Source: Ciona intestinalis (taxonomy: Eukaryota > Chordata > Ascidiacea > Phlebobranchia > Cionidae). Taken from it: 64,000 nucleotides of DNA. Below are positions 39,058-50,800 of this stretch, in pieces (position 1 is the stretch's first letter; the number at the start of each line of letters is the position of its first letter). The stretch spans positions 1,488,693 through 1,552,692 of the forward strand of contig NC_020176.2 in NCBI RefSeq assembly GCF_000224145.3, in the 5' to 3' direction. A program made the position numbers and the translations under genes. The notes under the pieces were generated by a model. The model saw only the letters and a list, made by a program, of their open reading frames with translations. It searched no databases and was not told where the DNA came from.

Positions 39058-39612
39058 TCTGTACTGAAGTCAACACTCGGAAAAAAGTTAACTCAAAATC
39101 TCACTCAAAAAATAATAATAAGTCTCCTGAAATGCAAAGTTTTAGAGTTACATTTGAAATCAAGGCAATACCAAATCACCCCATAGTGTGACTTTGTGGC
39201 ATAAAAATTATTTACAACTGTTCAGGAAAAAAAGTGCAGATGATTATTTTATAATGACAGCATCAAATTTCAAATCAAAAAAATACAATTATATTAGGTT
39301 TCGATTACAGACATATTCCAATTAAATTGATTAATTATGGTTATTATTATGCAGTTGAAATAGTACACTCTACGTTTTGCTAACACTAACAACATAATGG
39401 GCAAATCTGAGTAAACGTTAACACACCAATAACAAAGTTTATATAAATGCCAAAACCATTTCATAGTCCTTAATAATAGAACAACCAGTTTTTATTTAAA
39501 AAAAAACTGATTTCAGGAGTGCTAGGTTTTAAGACAGACCATCGTACTTATATCGGCCAATATCGATTCATTATATATTCAGATGACAGTAGAATACAAC
39601 TATTAATAGTAT
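39058..39612 (-). promoter_or_regulatory. Short spacer between light chain stop and heavy chain start
   Basis: On the minus strand, AATAAA at about 39496-39491 probably ends the light chain transcript. TATATAAA at 39445-39438 could be a heavy chain TATA box. Just before the heavy chain ATG lies TTGACTTCAG|TACAG|A, with two possible acceptor AGs, so a cis or spliced-leader acceptor is possible. Confidence 0.4.
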
Positions 39613-40398
39613 CTAAATGTCATCTTTTTCTTTAGCGCCATGCTTTAGAATCCTTGTGAACTCTATGTAGTCAAAGTCACCAGTTTTAGCATTGATTGGA
39701 GCTTCTCTGTACATTTCATCCACTTGATCATCATTGAAACGATCACCCATGCAAGTGAGAAGTTCTCGGAGATAATCCTCGTTAATTTTTCCGGTGCCTT
39801 CTTCATCAAAGCAAGCAAAGGCGTTCCTTATAACTTCCTCAGGGTCAGTGCCGTTTAACTTTTCGCCAAACATTGTAAGGAACATGGTAAAGTTGATTGG
39901 ACCATGGGCTTCCCCACACATTTTCTCAATGTAATCATCTGAAACCTCTTTACCTAAAAATGGAATAAAAACTCAAAAATGTATTACATATTAGCAAAAA
40001 AAAATCAAATACAATACATGTACCTGAACTGGAAAAACTTAACAAAACTATGCAAAAATTGTGTTTTATGGCAGAAATGCGTTCTATAGTTTATGTATTA
40101 AATATTCTATACAAGGAAAAATTAAACTTTTTAATCTGGTGCATTTTAGAAGCACAAGTGTATGTAATTTTGGTCAATGTTTTATCATTACAGAACTTCT
40201 ACATATACACAACTTACCCAATGAAGCCAGCATGTCCTTCAAATCTTCGTGATCAACAAATCCATCACGGTTTTGGTCGATCATGTTAAAAGCTTCTTTA
40301 AACTCCTGAATTTGAGCTTGATCGAACATAGCAAAGACATTGGATGTTGCACGCTGGGCGCGCTTTTTAACCGTCTTTTTAGTTCGTCGGCTCGACAT
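39613..40398 (-). CDS. MYL9/12-like: Myosin regulatory light chain (MYL9/MYL12 type)
   Basis: EF-hand light chain that binds the second IQ of myosin II and switches the motor on when phosphorylated. Two exons, 40398-40218 and 39953-39613, join with phase 1 to 173 residues, close to the vertebrate 171-172. The N-terminus [20 protein letters not shown] keeps the basic patch and the Thr-Ser pair phosphorylated by MLCK and Rho kinase. The first EF-hand loop [12 protein letters not shown] is intact and should bind the metal ion. The C-terminal half ([49 protein letters not shown]) is nearly identical to vertebrate MYL9/MYL12. The partner heavy chain starts 556 bases downstream on the same strand. 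Confidence 0.97.
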
Positions 40399-41697
40399 TT
40401 TGATATTTTCCCTTAACTATTACCCTAAATTTCAACCTGTGACGCCAGAAAATATGTTTTGACGCATTTGTCAGCCATACAGTTTTAAGTTCTCAGCACT
40501 GTCGATTATCAGGGTAAAAGCTGCATCATATTAACTATTATATCCTCGACTGGTCCGACAGCCACCTATCCAACTTGCACTGTGCTTAATTGAAAGAAAC
40601 AAACCAGACGAACATCAAGACGGCTCGGATTTTGTTTTACAGGCCGCGCCCGTTCTTTCTACGCTTTGTATACGGTCACGTGACCTACGTCAAGACGAGA
40701 AGTCAGTTGGTTCCGTCTGGGGGGAGTTTTCCCCGATAACGGTGCGTGCATGTTTCTGCATCGAACAGCACACGAAAAGTAATATATCTTACCATTTTAA
40801 TGATTTGCGGTATGTGAACTATTTAAGTATGAATGTAAAGTGGTAGGCGATTATAAAAACGTGCGTAAAAAACGCCCTTTCCTTATTTGGAGTTATTTAA
40901 ATTATCAAACTTCTTAGAAGTATTGTATAATTGTTCGCCATAGGGCAATTAGTGTCTGCATATTTAAACATGCATGTGGTGCGTGATTAACTTGTTTAAA
41001 CAGCTGTCTTATAATAATACGCAAAAAGTTGCCGCTATAAACCTTACAAAAGCTCTATATAATCGTATATTTTTCACTTCTTTACTTTTTGTGTACTGTT
41101 GACACTAGTAAATCAGTAACAGAGTATTTATGCCTCAGCGAAACGTTAAACAGTAAGCTACCACGCCTGAACTGTACATAATCAAAAGTGACCGATCTCA
41201 AAATAACTACTTACGTATTTTGTTTTCACTGGAGTAAATGTCAACAACGTAAAATTACAGATAAATATTGGTTAGGTGAATAAAACAAGGCAATCCATAT
41301 ATATGGTACATGTCTGTTCATTTCAAACGATTTGGTTTAAAACTAAAACTATCTTCAGTGATGTCAGAAGTTAAAATTAACTTATTATAATTTGTATTTT
41401 CAAAAGTAAAAGTCCATAATTTTGCTGAAATAATTATTTATTTACATACTAGCGTGACATTGGGAAACAAAAATTTGATAAAATGCGGCAGCTTGGTTAC
41501 TCTTAGCATAAAATACACAAAACTACATTTCAGCTGCTTTCATAATTCCATCAACCACAAATCCTAATTAAATGAGAACTATGTCAGTTTATTACATAAT
41601 CTCATCACACCTTGGCTGCATTTACAGTTTGGTGTCAAATATGGTAAGTCAGTGCTGAAAAATCAAGCATTAAAAACTGTTGCTTTACAAAAGTTTT
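40399..41697. other. Light chain 5' flank and ACIN1 3' end
   Basis: Holds a CArG box at 40881-40890 and a CACGTG at 40677-40682 upstream of the light chain. AATAAA on the minus strand at 41593-41588 is a likely ACIN1 polyadenylation signal, about 105 bases after its stop. No other gene seen. Confidence 0.6.
40881..40890. promoter_or_regulatory. CArG box upstream of the light chain gene
   Basis: CCTTATTTGG fits CC(A/T)6GG exactly, 483 bases upstream of the light chain ATG. It is the reverse complement of the box in the heavy chain intron at 36563. A few such matches are expected by chance in a window this size. Confidence 0.4.
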
Positions 41698-41860
41698 TCA
41701 TTTGCGAGGTTTTGTGACTCTTTCTTCCTCAGACTCTGAGGATGAATCCGACGACCCGGATGAAGATCCAGAAGATGATCCCGAAGATGATGATGAGGAA
41801 GAAGAAGAGTCTTGTCTCTTACGACGGGCTGCTGATGCTTTTGAGACATCGCCACCAGAT
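41698..41860 (-). other. Serine-rich C-terminal exon of ACIN1
   Basis: Encodes [19 protein letters not shown] and more Ser/Gly, then [13 protein letters not shown] and stop. It takes the place of the RS/RE-rich C-terminus of vertebrate Acinus. Confidence 0.85.
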
Positions 41861-44800
41861 CTAAAAATATTTTAAAGATATAGATTAGATTTTTTTAACC
41901 TTTCTTCCAAATACACCCGGATCTTAATTGAATACAACAACTCAATACAAGTTGAAATTTAAACTGTAAGCTTAAGAGTCAAACATTTCTTAAACAAATA
42001 ATTATGTTTACTTGGACGGTCCAGCATGCTGACTTTTAGATTTCTCGCTTCTTTGCACCACAGGCTCATTTCTTCTCCCACGGTCTCTAGGTGGTTCCCT
42101 TTTACTAAACAAAGTAGAGGTTTACGTTGTAACATTATGCCAATGGTTAATAGCATGCCTGGTACATTGCTATGAAGTTGTCCAATTTTTATTCACAAAC
42201 AAATATACAATAGACAAATTCTTAGAAAAGGCATCGTGCCAATTAAACAAAACAGAAACATTATTTCTACCATACATCTGTCACACAGTTCACCATGACA
42301 ATATCCATTACATGCCAATAATAAAACCTTAAACAGACAAACATTTCACCTTATATTTTTTGATTCCTCCTTCCTTGCTTGAGCAGAAGCTTCTTCTTCT
42401 TTGTTCTTCTGCTCCGTTTCCTCTCTCATCTTCGCTCTCTCCTGCCTCCTTGTCTCTCTCTCATTTTCGCGCTCTCGAATTTGGTTTTCAGTCAGTGGCA
42501 ACCAATACACACACGGGATCGCTTTGGTTTTACGAAACAAATCATCTAACAACTTTGGGGGCTCAGGTGGTGGCCTCTTATCTGAAGAATTTGAACACAT
42601 TACATTTTTTTAAACAAAATTTTAAAAATGAAATCACCTCTCATGATATATATTTTTACAAACAGTGTTGTTATCTTTAAATTCATCTAAGGATTCTTAT
42701 AAAACACGTCTACCAAACTCACCCTCGTGTCTACGACGTTTTTCTTCATGAACCGGTGGCGTGTTTTCCCTTTTTCTTTTTGACTCTTTATCTTGGTCCA
42801 GCTTTTTAGAAAAAAAAATAAAACCTTATGCTAAAAACCTAAACAGCTATACTGTATCATGTATGTTGCAGGTTAAATGCTAAAAATGATATTTTTAAGC
42901 CTAATGTTTCGTTTTTTTGAAGTATCAGTATCGTGCATTGGATTCGGTATCCTGGGCTACACAAAAACGCCAAACAACATATTTCACTTCAGTATATTAT
43001 TAGAGTAGAGTAGGATGGGACATTTTCAGTTTCTTTAAAAAATATTCAGAGAATTAAATAAATATATCCCTACAAGAAAAAGTTGCTTATTGTTTAAAAC
43101 ACGATCAGAAAAAACAATAGGATTTAGGTGCCAATAGCATCCAATCTTACCCCACAAATTATATATTTACAACAAAAAACACACCTTATCTCGATCCCAT
43201 TCCCTCAGTTTCCGATTCTTCCTTTCATCTCTCTCCTCCCGTGGATGACGACGACCATTCTTACGATCGGGATGATGATGATCGGGATGTTCATCTCGGT
43301 GATCCACCGCATCACTTCGTGAACTTCTCCTCCGACTTTCTCTCTCACTTATGGGATGCTGGAAGTTACATTTATTAAAGGGAGCTGAAGTTATATTTAT
43401 TAAAGGAGGGCTGAAGTTATATTGTTTCTGAAATAGAAATGGTGTCTACTAAGACCACTAGCTAGCTAAACCACAGCCAAGCGAACAGACTTGGCAGAGT
43501 GAACAGGAAAGAGTTATTGCTATACATATAGCTCTTAAACTAAGATGAATCTATTTTTTCTTTCAAAATGATATTGATTTCGATTATCTGTATTTATATT
43601 CAACGTTGACAACACAGTGCTTCTCACTTCATCTATATTGACAACGTAACAATGAATTTCGTTTAGTGATATTTTAAAAACTGGTAAAGACTTTTTAACG
43701 TTCTGTATCAGCCAGTGTTTTTTCCTACACATGCCCACACCATACAAAGACAATCCATTGATACTTACACTTTCCGGATGATCCTTCTTCACTTCTTTCA
43801 TTTCTCCTTTATCAGACTTCACAACTTGTTGGTCAATTTTTTCAACTGTTCTTTTCTTCTTAACAGGCTTTGCAGGCCTGACAGGTTGCTCTTGCTTGTG
43901 CCATTCAATCTAAAAAATCAATAACAGTAAACAGTGACAGTCTTTGGGGGGGTTACATATGGTTAAGAAAAAATTATTTATTTATTTATTCAAAAAATAT
44001 TACTTTATTTTTCAATATTCAGAATGCTTTTTTTAGGGTAAGGCCCAAAAAATAAATTGCGAAAACAGCTCAATCTGACTAACATGCCTGGTACCAGCGG
44101 CTCAAATATTAAGATCTTACAATTTTTTTGTTTATGTAGTAAAACATTTTTATAAGGGAGCCTAAAATACTATTTCTTAAACTTATAAAAGGTAGGGTCA
44201 CCTCTTTTTCATTAGAAAATTCTACTTGTAGATTTTTGGGACTAGATACCGGCCATTGGAGTCTATGCAGACACTTTCTTGTTATTTCTGCTGTTTCTTT
44301 GTCCTCGTACTGCAAAGTAAAGATGGAGGTATACTATAGCAATAAACCATACGGTTACATTTAATTTACACTTTAATATTGTTTTGTTTCATATACGTTT
44401 GAACTTTACATTATATATTGACTTTTTGGTTGCAAGTTGTAAGTTAACGGCTATTATATGCCTCAATAAGTGTGTAACACTTTTTGCAACCCCTTTATTT
44501 CTTTATAAAAGTGCTCCTAAACGTTTTCTAATCATGCAGGGGCACAATCAGGGGGTGCCGTGTTGTTATATCATGCCCCCTTTGACTTTAACCACAACGA
44601 CCTGAAACTTAACTTACAAAGGGACTCAAAACCGAATTTGATTTGTTAAGATGCTAATGGTTTGCACATTCAGTAACTCAATACCAGTTTAAATTCAGTG
44701 CATAAAGAAGAATACATTGATTTTTCACCACCAAAGAAGATGTTTTCAAAATCTACTCTTGTAATCATGCAGTATTTTGTTGGTAATATTTTTTTAAATT

Positions 44801-47800
44801 AACCGAACACATGTAAGGTTCTGGTGCTAAAAAACACAATAGACCAAAACCAAGCCTAACCAAAAACACATGCTTACAATTACAAAGCAGTGAGACTTTA
44901 TGGTGTCAATCCAGAATGAATCTTCTTTAAAAGGCCCATTTTCAGCGAGTAATTGCTTGAGTTGTGTAATTGCAAATGGTCGTACAAGGTTAGAGACATG
45001 TAGAACGCATGAAGCTTGGTGTTTTGGTGGACTTACATCTCGCTGTCTACCTTCGCTGCTTTTTAAAACCTCTTCCTGTTAGAATTATATAAATTCGCGT
45101 ATATTTTTGCCGACTTTTTTTAAATTTTTAAATGTTGTTATCAGGTATATAGGGTATACCAGGTTTATAACACTCAGTGGTAGGAGAGAGATAAATATGT
45201 TTGTGAGCTTTTATTTTGCATGTGGCACTAATAAAAGCAAAGTAACATACACTCGTTTTAGGGGCTAATGGGCCTACCCTGACCTAAGTCGCATACCCCC
45301 CAGTATGCCTCACTGGAGAATCTCACTCACACAGAACAAAACAAACACTGTACCTGGTTTGGTTTCTTAGTCGTATGTTTCAATGAGTTCTCACTTGTAT
45401 TTTCGGATTTCTTACTTTTTCCTTCAGTTGCTACCACAACTGTAATAAGTATATTTAGTTCACTAAAAATACTAACAATACTATAAGAAAATGTCTCTTG
45501 CTTTACCACATTGTTCCATAGCAATTGTTAAAACAATCCAAGATGCATTAACGATGGCTAAATATTATCAATTAAGTTTAATTTTTTCTTACCTTTTCTT
45601 TCATCCCGATGATGTTCATTCTTCTCCCGATCATCTTCATTCCACTCCTCCTCCATTAAAACTTCTTCAACAATTTCTCCTTCCTCTTCATCAACCTCTG
45701 GATCAATATCTTGATCCTGGAGCAAAGAATAAATAAAATCACAAATATACCCCACACTAGCATGTGGAAGAAATCTTCATGTTGTTTTGTCTTCCCTTAA
45801 GGCCAGTCATCATCAGAGTATACCGTTAAGTGTCCTAATTATTGGTTAGGGAAACCTATTAACAACATGTAGTGTATCTTAATAATTCAGGCCACAATTT
45901 TTCAATACATTTATATACACATATATTTGAACTACCCTTTTTAGGCAAGCAAATTTGTTTTATTTTTATTTGATTTTTGCTACTGTATTCGAAAAGATAA
46001 ATGTATTTTATGTTTATTTTACCTCTCCCTCTTCATTTGACTTGACACTTAACACAGAATCCCATGTTTCCTCCTTCACATCAATGATGTCCTGCATGGA
46101 GTATCAAATATCGTTATTTTTTTACTGGAAATGTCATTATGTATATTGCTTTTGTAATGACAAAATAAAGGCATATATTTCAATACTTTAATCTAGTTAT
46201 TCCCATTGTTTTTAAAATCCATTCTCCGCTTTTTTAAATTTATATTTAACAGTTTTTTTTATTTCATTATTTTTCATACAGTTTAACAAATTTGGTATGC
46301 ATATATTTCATATAGAAAAAACAAGAATCCCCACACTCTAGATCATATTTACCAATATTTAATCAATCATCACATATTTCTATTCTATGTGGGTGAGGTC
46401 CTTGTCAAGGACCTGGGATTTAGGCCAGATTTGGCCGTCTTTTAAAAAAACACACACACAATAGAGTACACACACCTTTAAAGAATCAGAGCTTATACTC
46501 ATATGACTGGGATCAGCTGTGCTTGTTTTACCCCATTTTCTTTTCTTTTCACGAGGTTGTTCTTCTTGCAATGAACGTTTAAGTGGATCTACACAATATA
46601 TATATATATATATATAGTTACAAACATTATGGATCAATTTTTTTAACAAAATCTGCAGTAAAAAGAAGAGTATAGCCTGTTCTATATATAATTTATTAAA
46701 ACTACGGGAAAAGTGTACCCATTAGTTTACACAATTTTATACAAAATCAAATAAAAACAAATGCACTGACTTTTCTTTAAAGAAATTCTTCTCTTTGGTT
46801 TATTTTGTTTCTTTTCTTCATATTGTGACTGAAAATAATAAGATTTTATAAAACCGCAACAAAAAGTTACAAACATCGACTAATTAATACCATTTGCAGC
46901 TAAGTAACCTTAACATTCAAGTTTCAACAATACATTGGTTTTAACATTGTTAAAGTTAAATAAGCATTAAGCAACATTAATGCTCACAGTTTCAGTGTGT
47001 TGTATATTTACTACTTTACCAGGGTGGGAAAGATGGGACATCTTTTTATTATATTTTTGCATTTCATTAACACTTTTGGCGCCAATCTACGTATATATAC
47101 GTTTAAGTAACAATGGTTCGCGGTGCCATCACACGTATATATACGTTTTACCATTTTTTCATTGTTACGAGTGCCGCGTTGCATTTAAACTAATAGTAAA
47201 CCACGTATATATACGTACGCTCGATCTAGGCTGCATTGAGACTAAATGCGAACGTCTGCTTTGAGATTACATTATTTTTGACCAATTAGCTTGTGACTCT
47301 GCGATCAGCTGTTTCTGACGATTTCAAGTATATTTTACGCAAATATTACTAGTTTACAAATGTTTCACTGCTGCCACTGCTGGAATAATTACGGATAATG
47401 GTTCAAACTTCAATGATTTAGTGTCTGATCATTACAATTATGATGTTGTGAAGTTTTGTTTTGTCCAATTCTTATTCTTACGGCTCTGAAGAAAAGTGAA
47501 GTTATGGATACATTGGTAGTGATGTTATACGTCCACACAAACGGGATAACATGGATATGTCACTGTTTCTTGGATTCCTGTTACTTACTGTTGTATAATT
47601 TGCAACTTTCAATTGCAATTCATGGCTTATTTAAAATTTAATAAAATCCAAAATTCGTGCGGCACCCAGTGTCCGATTGTTCAAATTAGTGCGGCGCCGA
47701 AAGTGTTAATAGTAAACAAAGAACATTCAAAGAATTACAAAACTGTAACTTCCTCACATAAACCGTCTTAATTGTTTAAAACACCATCAGATATTTGGGT

Positions 47801-50800
47801 ATTATGTGCTAAAGGTACCCCATCTTACCCCTCAGTACTATACTATAATATTCACACATAAGCTCATAACAATTTTTTTACAGAATCATTTAAATAGAAT
47901 ATTAATACAATTAACATATGTTGTGAATTACATGGTGTGTATCAGTGTATGTGTTGCAATGCATGTTTTACACTCGATAAATTTGTTTACAGTGTTTATG
48001 ATAGAGTAATAAACAATGTATAGTGTTGTATATACACTAACTGACTAACATCTAGATAAATATCAACATAAACTACTAGAAATATTATTAGTGGTAAAAC
48101 CATGTGAAATGACAAGTACTGCTAGAAGTCTTAAGGATATAAAAAAGTTATTTTAAACATACTATCTTTTATCAGTGTTGGTTAAAACATAAACTTAAAT
48201 TATATATTCTACATAAATATAGCATATATTATGTACAGCATCATGTAATTTGAGTGAAAGTTAATATAAAAGCAAATAAAACTCTTGATCTATATATATA
48301 TATATTATTACATATATATACCCACAAAGCTAACACATTATATAGTAGCTTGGGATAGGAAAGATATTATGTATGAAATTGCACTGCCATGTGACTAGGT
48401 TTAATTTGCCTGGGGATACCAGGATAAATAAATGACATCCATTGATAATGATATATATATATATATATATATATATTGTAAATAATTTAAATTACCTCAG
48501 ATTTTTTCTCTGCTTCAACTGCAGAAGATTCAGCAACCTTTTCATTTGTGATTTGTCTATAAAAATAGGACACTTATTGACTTATATAACAAAGCTTGTG
48601 ATTAAATGGCAGTAATGGCACCAGGGGTAATTTCTTAATTTTCTATTATATATCGTACAGTTCACAACTTTCAGGGTTGGGTTGGCCAAGCAGACACCCC
48701 AGGTTTGGTGCCAATACCAAGGGGATGTATGTAGGAATTTAGAAAGGGAGAGGGCAACTCTCTATTGGAACACTACTTTCCAAAAGAAAAATCTGGGACA
48801 CAAAAATCGGAAGAGTGCGCAATATCCTTTAAATTCACCCCTACATTTATCCACAGTCCAAATTGTTTAAAAATTAAACAAAAGGTAAAATAACTTACTC
48901 TTGGTCTCCATTCTCAACATTTTCTGATGTAGCAGGCTAAAAACATAATAACGCATTATAACTTAATACATAACGATTTTACATACAATACAAATATATT
49001 TTACAAATTAATATCGAACTTAGAGCAGGACGCATCATAATACTAAATCAATCGATACCACTATATTTACATTTAAATAATTTGTGTCCTTACAAATTGA
49101 TCATTAGTTAGTTAGAAGAATATGGTTTACTGCGCCTGTTAAGGGTAGGGCCGTGGGGGGATTTAAGAAGTAGTCACCTATCATTAAAAAATGTTTAGGT
49201 TTTTACCCTTCCCCTATTTTTTCTAACCATGCCACTGCTTGTATATACTTGTGCGATACCTTGATCAACATCTTACCTTGGCTTCAGGTGCTGTTTTTGT
49301 CTCATTTTCAATTTCTTTTTGAGATTTATTATCGCTGTCTTGTTTGGTCTGAAACAGAATATGTTTTTGTTAATTTATTCATGGTTTTTATGTTGCACAA
49401 TAAAGTTGGATAAAAATGACTTTTAGAAAAAAATTTTTATAAGGTTTTTATTGTTGAAACATGGAAAAATAAATTAAGACTGATTTTGCTGAAATAATTT
49501 CACATTTTATAGTTAAGTCAAATATTTATCATGAAATAACAAAATACCGAGTCTTGTTGCATGGAGACATCAACTTCATCGTAATCTAATTCTTCAACTT
49601 CTTCTAACAAAACTTCGGGTTCAACACAAGTACTTATCATCACTTCACTATTTTGATCCTGGTCAAATTAATTTAAAAGTTAAGTCCAAAATAATTACTT
49701 AAAGAGATACACAATACTTATATTTGTTATTCTATATTTATATTTTTGGTGGCATCTATTATATTAAATATTAATGTTTAAGCACACTTAAGTCTATGCT
49801 TGTTTTACCAATGTGAAACACATTGCAGTTAAAGATATCGTTATCCTGTATTAGCAGAGATTAGGAAGTTCATTATAGGGAAACTAAACTTACTAAAACT
49901 TTGTTTTAGGCAGTAAGGGATAAAATTCTCTGGCCTTACTACTGAAATGTTAATAAGACAATACAAAGTCTAATTTAGACGCTATTTTTAGATAATATAT
50001 AAACACTTTTTATACAATATATATCAGGCGTGCCCAACCTTTTTTGACCCAAGATATACTTTTCAACTAACCAACTGCACGCGGTCTACCAGCTAGCGCC
50101 TCTTAACACGGTCCGTATTTTTTGTACAAAGTATTGATAAAATTAATGATTTGGCAATTCTAACGCCAGAGCAGATTTTTTGTATTACACCTGTCACGGT
50201 CGACCTGAGATAGGTCCGCGGACTACTGGTAGACGGGGTCGACGGGTTGGGCACGCCTGATATATATAAAGGCAAGCAATACAATATTTTCCAAGAACAT
50301 ATCTTCTGGTATTCAAAATTTAAGATAGATTTAATTAAAACAAGCTTCTTTGCCTATATGACAGTCAAAACTTTAAATTTTAACAAAACACATGCTAAAT
50401 ATTTTTTATACCAGAAGATCAGTTTTGGCAAAATTTAATAAGCCTGTTAGTAATAGCAGCAGAATGTTAGAAAAATACTAAATAGTTATATAGGCTATAC
50501 TTTATATACCTTGTTTATTTTATCATCAGTAGATGTAGTGTTTGCTTTATCATTTACTTCCATTTTATCTGGTTCGGCATCATTTTTACTTTCAAACACT
50601 TTACTATCGTCTGCAGATTTCTCTTCATTTACCTCTGGCTTAGCAACATCATTATCCTCTTCATTATTTTGCATGGATGGTGATGCATCTGTTACCGGTG
50701 TGTTACATGTATCAGCTTGAACAGTGCAAGTCTCTTTAGCATCTTCGGTACATGGTTCATTCACATCATCCTTTTCCCTGATTTCTGCCGATTTTTCCAA

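Larger units (their letters stand above)
46829..48495. other. Large ACIN1 intron with nested repeats
   Basis: Mostly a MITE copy (about 47018-47840) interrupted by a 635-base TTAA-flanked element, then AT-rich DNA with (TA)n runs at about 48290-48305 and 48450-48475. No exon found. Confidence 0.65.

Noticed and set aside
48290..48475. Short regular TA runs that could suggest a spaced repeat array
   Set aside because: Simple (TA)n microsatellites. A CRISPR array is not expected in an animal genome and no spacer structure exists.
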